Part shown: positions 1 through 7,665 of the stretch, one piece after another
Layout of the letters: each line of letters opens with the position of its first letter
Position numbering within the stretch: the stretch's first letter is position 1
Assembly (NCBI GenBank): GCA_016296235.1
Contig: JAEDJR010000010.1
Location: 1 to 22,530, forward strand
Source: Oscillospiraceae bacterium
Lineage (GTDB): Bacteria > Bacillota > Clostridia > Oscillospirales > Oscillospiraceae
Length of the DNA stretch: 22,530 bases
Reading direction: 5' to 3'
Position numbers and translations under genes: made by a program
Notes under the pieces: generated by a model
What the model was told of the DNA's origin: nothing
Seen by the model: only the letters and a program-made list of their open reading frames with translations
Database searches by the model: none

Positions 1-16
1 TTTCCGTGAGCTATGA

Positions 17-22
17 TATAAT
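17..22 (+). promoter_or_regulatory. Possible -10 element ahead of the transporter operon
   Basis: A perfect TATAAT lies about 30 bases before the first permease start. The matching -35 would fall outside the window, so this is only half a promoter. The first permease would more usually be co-transcribed with an upstream solute-binding protein gene, which cannot be seen here. Confidence 0.3.
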
Positions 23-53
23 ATCTTGAAAATGCCGAGAATTGAGTGAGCCT

Positions 54-977
54 ATGGTCAAAACCAAGCAAGAAAAACTGAAGAGCCGGCAGCCCTCCCT
101 TTGGCAGCGGAGCAATGAGAAGGTTTTGGGATTCCTCCATGCCTCCTGTTTCCTGGGCCCCAGCTTTCTGGGCGTCCTGCTGTTCTATATTGTACCCTTT
201 GGCGTGGTGGTGTACTATTCTCTGATCCAGGGGCCCATGAACAACAGCTTTGTGGGCCTGCAGAACTATGTCAACGTCCTGCAGAACAACGCCTTCCGGA
301 CTGCGGTCAAGAATACGGTGGTCTTTACGGGCATCGCCGTGCCGCTGGCTGTGGTGGGATCTCTGGTTCTGGCCCTGATGCTGGAGTGCCGGATTCCCCT
401 GAAAAGCCAGTTCCGCACTTTTTTCCTCAGTCCCATGGTGGTGCCCATCGCGTCCATCATTCTGGTGTGGCAGGTGATGTTCCACTATAACGGCGTGGTC
501 AATGAGTTTTTGCAGATTTTCGGAACGGCAAAGATCGATTGGCTGAAGTCGGATTTCTGCAAGGTCGTCATTGTGGTGCTGTTTCTCTGGAAGAACCTGG
601 GCTATTTTATGATTCTGTTTATGGCCGCCCTGAACAACATCCCCAAAACGCTGCTGGAGGTGGCCGACGTGGAGGGTGCGTCTGCGGCCCATAAGTTTTT
701 CAAAATCAAGCTGCGGTATCTGTCGCCCACGGTGCTGTTTGTCACCATTTTGTCCATCATCAACGCCTTCAAGGTGTTTCGGGAGATCTATCTGCTCACC
801 GGCGACTATCCCTATACGGGACTGTATATGATGCAGCATTTCATGAACAATATGTTCAAGAACCTGGACTATCAGCGGCTGTCCGCTGCGGCCGTCATTC
901 TGGCCCTGGCCATGATCGTCCTGATCGCGATTCTCTTCGCAGTGGAGAATTGGTTCGGAAGGGATGTGGAGGGATGA
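54..977 (+). CDS. Carbohydrate-type ABC importer permease (MalF/UgpA-like)
   Basis: This is an inner-membrane permease subunit of the CUT1-type (sugar or polyol) ABC importers. It is about 307 residues, a normal length, with a cytoplasmic N-terminal tail, a first membrane segment near residues 30-55 and about six segments in all. The cytoplasmic coupling loop that docks on the ATPase is visible as LLEVADVEGAS followed by a conserved hydrophobic/proline stretch, a slightly divergent form of the EAA motif. The start is uncertain: ATG at 54 or TTG at 42 in the same frame, neither with a strong ribosome binding site. The stop overlaps the next start as ATGA, so the two permeases are translationally coupled and probably form a heterodimer. 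The substrate cannot be told from sequence, and no solute-binding protein lies in the window. Confidence 0.9.
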   Translation: MVKTKQEKLKSRQPSLWQRSNEKVLGFLHASCFLGPSFLGVLLFYIVPFGVVVYYSLIQGPMNNSFVGLQNYVNVLQNNAFRTAVKNTVVFTGIAVPLAVVGSLVLALMLECRIPLKSQFRTFFLSPMVVPIASIILVWQVMFHYNGVVNEFLQIFGTAKIDWLKSDFCKVVIVVLFLWKNLGYFMILFMAALNNIPKTLLEVADVEGASAAHKFFKIKLRYLSPTVLFVTILSIINAFKVFREIYLLTGDYPYTGLYMMQHFMNNMFKNLDYQRLSAAAVILALAMIVLIAILFAVENWFGRDVEG

Positions 978-1855
978 AGAAGCCGAGACTCCTGGGCCGC
1001 ACGGCCCTGACTATCCTGGCGGCAGTCTTTGCCCTGGCCTTTGTGCTGCCGACGCTGCTGACCATCACCAACTCCTTCATGACCCAAAGCGAAATCACGG
1101 CCAACTACGGCCAGGTCTTCGAAACGGCCAAGGACGGGAAAAGCTATATTGCAGAGACGATCAACCTGAAATTTATCCCCGACAAGGTCAGCTTCTCCCA
1201 GTATATCACGGTGCTGTTCCGCAGTCCCGATTATCTGCTGAAATTCTGGAACTCCGTCATTCTGGTGATCCCCATTGTCCTGGGTCAGCTGGCGGTGGCG
1301 TCCATCGCGGCCTACGGCTTTACCCGGTGGAGAGGAAAGGTCAGCGATGTGATTTTCTTCTCCTATGTGATCCTGATGCTGATGCCCTACCAGGTAACCC
1401 TGGTTCCCAACTACCTGGTCAGCGACTGGCTGAAGATCCTGAACACCCGGTGGGCCATTATCCTGCCTGGTACCTTTGCGCCGTTTTCCGTGTTCCTGCT
1501 GACCAAATTCATGCGGCGCATTCCTCATTCCCTGATTGAGGCGGCCAAGCTGGACGGCTCCAGCGAGTGGCAGATTTTCAAGAATATCTGCCTGCCCCAG
1601 TGCCGCAGCGCCCTGTATTCCATCGCGATTCTGGTGTTCATCGACTACTGGAACATGGTGGAGCAGCCCATCATCCTGCTGCAGGACGCCACCCAGCAGC
1701 CTCTTTCCGTCTATCTGTCCACCATCAACGCCGGCGAAATCGGCATTGCCTTTGCCATCGCCGTGATTTACATGATTCCGGGCCTGCTGCTGTTCCTCCA
1801 TGGCGAGGAGTATCTGGTGGAGGGCATCGCCCATTCCGGTTCCGTCAAAGGCTAA
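974..1855 (+). CDS. Carbohydrate-type ABC importer permease (MalG/UgpE-like)
   Basis: This is the second permease subunit of the importer, about 293 residues. A hydrophobic segment sits near residues 11-30, then an extracellular loop unusually rich in charged and polar residues (about 31-85), then the remaining membrane segments. The EAA coupling motif is clear: SLIEAAKLDGSSEWQIF, about residues 183-199. The ATG at 974 is chosen because it overlaps the preceding stop as ATGA and has AAGGGA nine bases upstream; the frame also opens at TTG 950, less convincingly. It is followed after 23 bases by the adaptor gene, with which it is probably co-transcribed. Family membership is secure; the substrate is unknown. 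Confidence 0.9.
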   Translation: MKKPRLLGRTALTILAAVFALAFVLPTLLTITNSFMTQSEITANYGQVFETAKDGKSYIAETINLKFIPDKVSFSQYITVLFRSPDYLLKFWNSVILVIPIVLGQLAVASIAAYGFTRWRGKVSDVIFFSYVILMLMPYQVTLVPNYLVSDWLKILNTRWAIILPGTFAPFSVFLLTKFMRRIPHSLIEAAKLDGSSEWQIFKNICLPQCRSALYSIAILVFIDYWNMVEQPIILLQDATQQPLSVYLSTINAGEIGIAFAIAVIYMIPGLLLFLHGEEYLVEGIAHSGSVKG

Positions 1856-1878
1856 CGCAAAAAGGAGAGAGCTATCCC

Positions 1879-3825
1879 ATGGAAAAGCAAAAGACAAAAC
1901 GAAGAGAATGGGTCAAAACCGCGGCCATTGTGTTTCTGTCCGTGCTGCTGGTGCTGACCTTCTTCTCCAATACGATTATGAACCGCTCTCTGCCTGAGGT
2001 GGCGGCCCAGTATGTCTCCTCCGGCTCCATCAACGCCCGGATTCGCGGGACGGGCCAGGTGTCCGCCAACGAGAGCTATGATGTGACCCTGTCCCAGACC
2101 CGGAAAATCCGTTCCGTGATGGTGAAGGTGGGCCAGCAGGTGACGGCAGGGGATACCCTCTTTATCCTGGAGGCCGACGAGAGCGATGAACTCAAGCAGG
2201 CCCAGAAGACCCTGGAGGATATGGAACTGAACTATCAGAAGAGCCTGATTACCCTGTCCAACGGCAGCTCCACCGAGGACCGGGGCGTGCAGAAGCTGCA
2301 GAATGCGTACAATGAAGCCCTGGCAGCCTACCGGCTCTACAGCAACATGGATCCCAGCCAGTTGAAACTTGCCCTGGAGAAGGCCAAGGCACAATACACG
2401 GAGCTCCAGCGGTATGCGGAGGATGTGGCCAAAGAGCTTGCATCCGTCCAGCAGGATCTATCTGACGCCCAGGCTGCTGCAGCCGGTGTGGAAGCGCAGA
2501 TTGCGGATCTGGAACAGGAGATCGCAAGCTGCTCAGCCACGATTTCCGGACTGAATGCGGCCATGGACACCCTGAACCGGGACAAATACATCCACGAGGC
2601 AAATTACAACGAGTTGGCGGACTATGCGACATATTATGATACAGCAAACGCCACTGCATCCATCCGTATGGCGGCCTATGCGGAAGATCCTGCCACGCTG
2701 AACCGTGTTCTGACTACGGCAGGACAGCCCGAACTGTCGGAGGACAAGCTGAAAGAGCTGTCCGAGGCGTACTCGGTCCTGACCAAGGATCTGGCAGCAG
2801 TGACGGATCTTCTGGGCAAGGATCCGATCACCGGCGGCATCAACGATGAAATCAATCTGCAAAAGCTCTATGATGCGGTCAAGAGTGCCGCGGAGAAAAA
2901 AACCACAGAACTGGAAAACGAGACGCAGCGGATGCAGCGTGAGATTGAGTCGCTTCAGAAGTCCACCGGTGCTGTCATATTGCTGAAACAGAAAGTGGAA
3001 GAATACACCACCCTGTCGCAGCGGGCCCAGCGGGAAGCTGAGGATCAGCAGGCGATTGTGGAGAAATACCAGTCCGGCGTATCGGCCGGAGAAACCCTGA
3101 AGGCAGCGCAGGAAGCCCTGGAGGACGCCGTATTCCAGGCCAATCTGGGGAGCACCGACTCTCTCGATATCCAGGCGGCCAAGAAAGCCATTGAGGAACA
3201 GAAGAAAGTGGTGGAGGAGTTGACCCAGCAGGCCGATGGCCAGGAGGTTGTGGCCAATGTCTCCGGCACCATCAGCGCCATCAATGTCACGGCCGGCAAC
3301 ACGGCCGGCGCCGAAACGGCTCTGGCCACCATCACCGTAGCCGACCGGGGCTACACGGTGAAAATCTCCGTGACCACGGAGCAGGCCCGGCAGGTTCGGG
3401 TGGGGGATACGGCCCAGATTACCAACTATTATTGGGGCGATATCTCCGCAACCCTGGAGAACATCGCCAGCGATCCCCAGTCCATGGGCAAGAACAAGCT
3501 GCTCATTTTCCGCATCAGCGGCGATGGCGTGGAGGCCGGAACCAACCTGACCCTGTCCATCGGACAGAAGAGCGCCAACTATGACTGTCTGGTGCCCAAC
3601 AGTGCCATCCGCAGCGATTCCAACGGCTCTTTTGTCCTGGTGGTGACCGCCAAGAGCAGCCCCCTGGGCAACCGATATGTGGCAACCCGCGCCGACATTC
3701 AGGTGCTTGCGTCGGATGATACCATGTCGGCAGTCAGCGGTCTGGCCAACGGTGACTTTGTCATCACCACATCCACAAAGCCCCTTGAGGCCGGCAATCA
3801 GGTGAGATTGGTGGATAACGGATGA
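1879..3825 (+). CDS. HlyD/RND-type adaptor (membrane fusion protein) with very long coiled coil
   Basis: This 648-residue protein is anchored by one N-terminal membrane segment (about 12-32) and faces outside. A split lipoyl/biotinyl-like domain flanks a helical region: the first half is near residues 55-97 (with VKVGQQVTAGDTLF), the second near 455-490 (with GTISAINVTAGNTAG). These are followed by beta-barrel and membrane-proximal-type domains to the C-terminus. The intervening roughly 350 residues are rich in E, K, Q and A with heptad patterns. They are broken by a less regular helical stretch near residues 235-330, which makes the hairpin much longer than in typical MacA or HlyD. The ATG at 1879 has AAAGGAG about ten bases upstream; the frame runs open further up, but only through the permease. 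In Gram-positives such adaptors usually accompany MacB-type exporters, so its place inside a sugar-importer operon is odd. It overlaps the next gene as ATGA. Confidence 0.85.
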   Translation: MEKQKTKRREWVKTAAIVFLSVLLVLTFFSNTIMNRSLPEVAAQYVSSGSINARIRGTGQVSANESYDVTLSQTRKIRSVMVKVGQQVTAGDTLFILEADESDELKQAQKTLEDMELNYQKSLITLSNGSSTEDRGVQKLQNAYNEALAAYRLYSNMDPSQLKLALEKAKAQYTELQRYAEDVAKELASVQQDLSDAQAAAAGVEAQIADLEQEIASCSATISGLNAAMDTLNRDKYIHEANYNELADYATYYDTANATASIRMAAYAEDPATLNRVLTTAGQPELSEDKLKELSEAYSVLTKDLAAVTDLLGKDPITGGINDEINLQKLYDAVKSAAEKKTTELENETQRMQREIESLQKSTGAVILLKQKVEEYTTLSQRAQREAEDQQAIVEKYQSGVSAGETLKAAQEALEDAVFQANLGSTDSLDIQAAKKAIEEQKKVVEELTQQADGQEVVANVSGTISAINVTAGNTAGAETALATITVADRGYTVKISVTTEQARQVRVGDTAQITNYYWGDISATLENIASDPQSMGKNKLLIFRISGDGVEAGTNLTLSIGQKSANYDCLVPNSAIRSDSNGSFVLVVTAKSSPLGNRYVATRADIQVLASDDTMSAVSGLANGDFVITTSTKPLEAGNQVRLVDNG

Positions 3826-4889
3826 AAATTCATGTAAACAAACGCAGATGGTATTGGGTGCTGGGCCTGACCAACGGCGTTCTGGTGCTGCTGGCTCTGG
3901 CTTGCGGCTGCCTGATGGGCTGGATCATGGGCCAGTTGCCGTCTCTGGACGCTGCCGCGCGGTGGCGCGGCGGCTCGGAGATGCGGTTTGCACAGGTGGC
4001 CTGCTTCCTGCCGGCGGATTCCGCCAAGGGCGAGGAGGATATCCATCAGTTCCGCCAGACTCTGGAGCAGAAGCTGACGGAGTCGTCCCTGACGGCTCCT
4101 CAGAACGGCAGTCTCTATGCCGACGCCTACAGCGCCCGTGCCAATCTGACGGTGAGCGGAGACCATGGCACCGCGCAGGTCAAGGCCATCGGTGTGGGAG
4201 GCAACTTTTTCCTGTTCCACCCGCTGCAGCTGCGTTCCGGCAGCTATATTTCAGAAGCAGATCTGATGCAGGACAGGGTGATTTTGGACGAGCCTCTGGC
4301 CTGGCAGCTCTTCGGCAGCCCGGATGTGGCGGGAATGACCGTGACCATCGGCGGCAAGCCCTATTATGTGGCAGGCGTGGTGCGCCGGGAGAACGACTTT
4401 GCAACCGAAAAGGCCTACCTGGACGGCCCTGGTATGTTCCTCTCCTACAGCGCTTTCTATGAGCTGACAGAGACGAAGATCACCTGTTACGAGATTGTGC
4501 TGCCGGATATGATTTCCGGCTTTGGCCTGGGCTTGGTGAAGGAGAGCTTCGATGTGGGCCTGGGCGACGTGGTGGAGAATTCCAGCCGCTACGGGCTGGA
4601 GAATCTGCTTTCCGTGGCCGGCGATTACGGAAGCCGCTCCATGCGCAGCAACGGCGTCATTTATCCCTACTGGGAGAACGCCGTGCGTCTGACGGAGGAC
4701 TATCTGGCCCTTCTGGTGGTTCTGCTGCTGCTGTTTGCGCTGCTTCCAACTGTTACGGTGATTGTTCTGGCAATTCGTGGGATCATTCGTATCTGGCGTC
4801 TTGCAAAGCAGAAAATCCCGGCAGAGGCCCGTTCCCTGACGGAGCGCAGGCGGGAAGCGCGGTATGCAAAGAATATCCAAGATCAATAA
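3822..4889 (+). CDS. Two-TM membrane protein resembling a MacB extracellular domain without the FtsX permease core
   Basis: This 355-residue protein has a membrane segment near residues 12-36, an external domain of about 250 residues, a second membrane segment near 291-318, and a basic cytoplasmic tail. The external part contains patterns typical of MacB-PCD domains: a small-residue-rich start, KAIGVGGNFFLFHPLQLRSG, DRVILDEPLAWQLFGS and VTIGGKPYYVAGVV. Canonical MacB then has three C-terminal membrane helices forming the FtsX core; only one is present here and there is no frameshifted remainder downstream, so the protein looks designed this way. It is coupled by ATGA to the adaptor gene and precedes the ATPase by 14 bases. 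The likely role is an extracellular partner of the adaptor; this is inference. The domain assignment by eye is moderate in confidence. Confidence 0.6.
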   Translation: MKIHVNKRRWYWVLGLTNGVLVLLALACGCLMGWIMGQLPSLDAAARWRGGSEMRFAQVACFLPADSAKGEEDIHQFRQTLEQKLTESSLTAPQNGSLYADAYSARANLTVSGDHGTAQVKAIGVGGNFFLFHPLQLRSGSYISEADLMQDRVILDEPLAWQLFGSPDVAGMTVTIGGKPYYVAGVVRRENDFATEKAYLDGPGMFLSYSAFYELTETKITCYEIVLPDMISGFGLGLVKESFDVGLGDVVENSSRYGLENLLSVAGDYGSRSMRSNGVIYPYWENAVRLTEDYLALLVVLLLLFALLPTVTVIVLAIRGIIRIWRLAKQKIPAEARSLTERRREARYAKNIQDQ

Positions 4890-4903
4890 GGGAGACGGCA
4901 TTC

Positions 4904-6001
4904 ATGGCAGAAATTACCCTGACCCATGTGAAAAAAGTATATGACAAGACCGTAGTCGCGGTGCAGGATTTCAATATGGAAATCCAGGATAAGGAATTCA
5001 TCGTCCTGGTCGGCCCCTCCGGCTGCGGAAAGTCCACCACCCTGCGCATGATTGCGGGTCTGGAGGAGATCTCGGAAGGGGAGATTGCCATCGGCGGCAA
5101 GGTGGTCAACCGGGTGCCGCCCAAGGACCGGGATATTGCCATGGTCTTCCAGGATTATGCCCTGTATCCCCACATGACGGTCTATGACAACATCGCCTAC
5201 GGCCTGAAGCTCCGGAAATTCCCAAGACGGGTCATAGATCAGAAGGTGCGGGAAGCGGCAGAGATTTTGGATATTTCGGATCTGCTCAAGCGAAAGCCCA
5301 AGGCTCTGTCCGGCGGCCAGCGGCAGCGTGTGGCCATTGGCCGCGCCATTGTCCGCTCTCCCAAGGTGTTCCTGATGGATGAGCCGCTGTCGAACCTGGA
5401 CGCCAAGCTGCGCAATCAGATGCGCACGGAGATTATCAAGCTGCGCCAGCGCCTGCAGACCACCTTTGTGTATGTGACCCACGATCAGACCGAGGCCATG
5501 ACCCTGGGCGATCGAATTGTAATCATGAAGGACGGCTTCGTCCAGCAGATCGGCGCTCCCCGGGAGGTGTTCCACAATCCGGCCAATCTCTTTGTGGCCG
5601 GCTTCATCGGAACGCCGCAGATGAACTTCTTCCACTGCCGCCTGGAATATGACGGCGCGTATTATGTTTCCCTGGCCGGCCGCCGTCTGCCCCTTGCGCC
5701 GGAAAAGCAGAAGCGTCTGGCGGACAAGGCAGTGCCGCCTCAGGATATTGTTCTGGGAATCCGGCCGGAGCATGTGATCCTGCGGGAGGACGGGTTCACC
5801 GGAACGGTGGAGGTCACGGAAATGATGGGCTCCAATCTGCACCTCCATGTGCGGTTTGGGGACGATGAGGCCGTGATTCTGGTGCCGGACGACGAGGAAC
5901 AGGACAGCCGCCTGGCGCCGGGCCATACAGTCCGGTTTACCTTCTCCAGCGACCGGATGCACCTGTTCAGCAAGGAGACGGAACTGAATCTGGAACATTG
6001 A
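4904..6001 (+). CDS. ugpC: ABC importer ATP-binding protein (MsmK/UgpC/MalK type)
   Basis: This 365-residue ATPase energises CUT1-type sugar importers. Walker A is GPSGCGKST (37-45), the Q-loop lies in FQDYALYPHMTVYDN, the signature is LSGGQ (135-139), Walker B is VFLMDEP (155-161) and the H-loop histidine is at 193. After about residue 235 comes a C-terminal regulatory OB/TOBE region, with GIRPEH as its landmark, as in MalK. The ATG at 4904 has AAGGGAG nine bases upstream. It is the last gene of the operon, followed by a terminator. The symbol is a family label: such ATPases may serve several importers, and glycerol-3-phosphate is not implied. No other ATPase is in the cluster, so if the adaptor and MacB-like protein need one, this is the local candidate. 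Confidence 0.93.
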   Translation: MAEITLTHVKKVYDKTVVAVQDFNMEIQDKEFIVLVGPSGCGKSTTLRMIAGLEEISEGEIAIGGKVVNRVPPKDRDIAMVFQDYALYPHMTVYDNIAYGLKLRKFPRRVIDQKVREAAEILDISDLLKRKPKALSGGQRQRVAIGRAIVRSPKVFLMDEPLSNLDAKLRNQMRTEIIKLRQRLQTTFVYVTHDQTEAMTLGDRIVIMKDGFVQQIGAPREVFHNPANLFVAGFIGTPQMNFFHCRLEYDGAYYVSLAGRRLPLAPEKQKRLADKAVPPQDIVLGIRPEHVILREDGFTGTVEVTEMMGSNLHLHVRFGDDEAVILVPDDEEQDSRLAPGHTVRFTFSSDRMHLFSKETELNLEH

Positions 6002-6007
6002 AGAAAC

Positions 6008-6042
6008 AAAACCCCTGGCTTCACACAGAAACCAGGGGTTTT
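6008..6042. terminator. Bidirectional intrinsic terminator between the ABC operon and gltX
   Basis: An 11-base-pair perfect stem, AAAACCCCTGG with CCAGGGGTTTT, has a 13-base loop and U-rich tails on both strands. It lies seven bases after the ATPase stop and ten bases after the gltX stop, so it can end both convergent transcripts. Confidence 0.85.
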
Positions 6043-6051
6043 CGTTACGAT

Positions 6052-7530
6052 TTAGCCTTGCAGCAGCTCGATGCCGCGGCGGATGCGGGCCAGGGACTCG
6101 TCCTTGCCCAGCAGAGCGCAGATTTCCGTGGCGCCGCCGGGAGTCGAGGCCTTGCCGGAGACAGCCACCCGCAGAGGCCAGAGGATGATGGAATTCTTGA
6201 CGCCCAGCTGGGCTGCCAGAGCCACCAGCGACTCATAGAGGTCTTCATTGGTCCAGACCTCCTGACTCTCCAGCACAGGCAGAACGGCCTTCAGAGAGGT
6301 CAGGGAGTTTTCGAGTGTAGTCTTGGATTTTTTGTGGACATAGAGGGACGTATCGTATTCCGGCAGCTTTTCCAGGAAGTCCACCCGCTCCGGCAGATCG
6401 GAGAGAATCTCGCACCGGCTCTGCACCAGGGCGGCCACGGCGTGCAGATCGATGGCGGGATTGGTTATGGCCTTTTTCAGCCAGGGCTCGGCCTTGGCGA
6501 AGAATTCCTCGGGAGCGAGCTTCTTGATATACTCCGCGTTCATCCACCTGAGCTTCACAATGTCAAAGACAGCGGGGGACTTGGAGATCCCGGCGATGTC
6601 AAAGGCTTCCACCAGCTCGTCCAGGGTGAAGAACTCCTGCTCCGCCAGAGCGCCCTTGGGACTCCAGCCCAGCAGAGCCACATAGTTCAGAACCGCCGGC
6701 GTCAGATAGCCCTGCGCGATGAGATCCTCATAGCTGGGGTCGCCATTGCGCTTGGACATTTTGTGCTGGGCGTCCCGCATAACAGGGGAGCAGTGGACGT
6801 AGGTGGGAATCTCCCAGCCGAAGGACTCATACAGCAGATTGTACTTGGGTGCGGAGGAGAGGTATTCGCTGCCGCGGACCACATGGGTGATGCCCATCAG
6901 GTGATCGTCGATGACGTTGGCAAAGTTGTAGGTGGGCAGGCCGTCCCGCTTGAGCAGAACCTGGTCGTCCAGGGTGCTGTTTTCCACGGTGATATCGCCG
7001 AAGGAGATGTCGTGGAAGGTGGTGGAGCCCTCCTGGGGGATCCGCTGCCGGATGACATAGGGGGCGCCGGCGGCAACCTTGGCGGCGGCCTCTTCGGCGC
7101 TCATATCCCGGCAGGGGTCGGCAGCGCGGTTGAAATCGCCGGAGTCCTCCTCGGATTCCGCTTTTTCACAGAAGCAGTAGTAAGCGCCGCCTCTTTGTAC
7201 CAGCAGCTCGGCATATTTGCCGTAAAGGCCCCGGCGCTCGGTCTGAATATAGGGGCCGGTGGGGCCGCCCACATCGGGACCTTCATCGTGGGTCAGGCCG
7301 CATTCTGCCAGGGTATTATAGATGACATCCACTGCGCCGTCCACCAAACGTCCCTGGTCGGTGTCCTCGATGCGCAGAATAAAAGTGCCGTCGCTGTGGC
7401 GGGCAATGAGCCAGGTGTACAGGGCGGTGCGCAGATTGCCCACATGCATATAGCCCGTAGGGCTGGGGGCAAACCGGGTGCGAACCTTGCCGTGGGGGAT
7501 TCTGGCTTCCAGTTCTTCGTAGAAATTCAT
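6052..7530 (-). CDS. gltX: Glutamate--tRNA ligase
   Basis: This class I aminoacyl-tRNA synthetase charges tRNA-Glu (and possibly tRNA-Gln in organisms using the transamidation route) in the cytoplasm. It is 492 residues, the usual length. The N-terminal nucleotide-binding site is RFAPSPTGYMHVGN (HIGH-type motif), followed by RIEDTD in the acceptor region. The KMSKS motif appears as KMSKRNGD about half-way. The C-terminal helical anticodon-binding region is complete. The ATG at 7530 follows GGAGG at five bases spacing. The gene is monocistronic: its own promoter lies upstream and a bidirectional terminator follows. It is transcribed divergently from trpS. Confidence 0.97.
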   Translation of the reverse strand: MNFYEELEARIPHGKVRTRFAPSPTGYMHVGNLRTALYTWLIARHSDGTFILRIEDTDQGRLVDGAVDVIYNTLAECGLTHDEGPDVGGPTGPYIQTERRGLYGKYAELLVQRGGAYYCFCEKAESEEDSGDFNRAADPCRDMSAEEAAAKVAAGAPYVIRQRIPQEGSTTFHDISFGDITVENSTLDDQVLLKRDGLPTYNFANVIDDHLMGITHVVRGSEYLSSAPKYNLLYESFGWEIPTYVHCSPVMRDAQHKMSKRNGDPSYEDLIAQGYLTPAVLNYVALLGWSPKGALAEQEFFTLDELVEAFDIAGISKSPAVFDIVKLRWMNAEYIKKLAPEEFFAKAEPWLKKAITNPAIDLHAVAALVQSRCEILSDLPERVDFLEKLPEYDTSLYVHKKSKTTLENSLTSLKAVLPVLESQEVWTNEDLYESLVALAAQLGVKNSIILWPLRVAVSGKASTPGGATEICALLGKDESLARIRRGIELLQG

Positions 7531-7562
7531 AGCAACCTCCGAAAGATGCGTATTCTCCCCAT

Positions 7563-7591
7563 ATCATATATTTTATTTTCCCATTCGTCAA
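7563..7591 (-). promoter_or_regulatory. gltX promoter (sigma-A type)
   Basis: On the minus strand TTGACG (7591-7586), 17 bases, then TATGAT (7568-7563). The expected 5' leader is only about 25 bases, leaving no room for a T-box. Confidence 0.8.
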
Positions 7592-7599
7592 TGGACGGA

Positions 7600-7628
7600 T
7601 TGCGAAAAACTGCAATTTGTGGTAAGAT
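7600..7628 (+). promoter_or_regulatory. trpS operon promoter (sigma-A type)
   Basis: TTGCGA (7600-7605), 17 bases, TAAGAT (7623-7628). The -35 hexamers of this promoter and the gltX promoter are eight bases apart, back to back. The leader to the trpS ATG is about 30 bases. Confidence 0.7.
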
Positions 7629-7665
7629 AGCACCAATACCATCAGGATGAAAAGAGGTTTTTCTC

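Noticed and set aside
32..49. Five-codon frame ATG CCG AGA ATT GAG TGA before the first permease
   Set aside because: Too short to judge and without a ribosome binding site; it could equally be chance.
1567..1878. Upstream extension of the adaptor gene into the permease gene
   Set aside because: The frame is open by chance; the ATG at 1879 has a good ribosome binding site and begins with a normal membrane anchor, so there is no fusion.
872..1897. 341-codon minus-strand open frame opposite the MalG-like permease
   Set aside because: Shadow of a clear permease; the composition is rich in Q, G, D and H, typical of antisense frames here.
5998..7650. 550-codon plus-strand open frame antisense to gltX
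   Set aside because: It is the complement shadow of gltX, whose motifs are complete; the frame is open because of GC-rich third positions, and the translation is low-complexity with no family features.
7531..7665. T-box or other riboswitch between gltX and trpS
   Set aside because: Once promoters are placed, each leader is about 25-30 bases, too short for a T-box, and no T-box sequence was seen.
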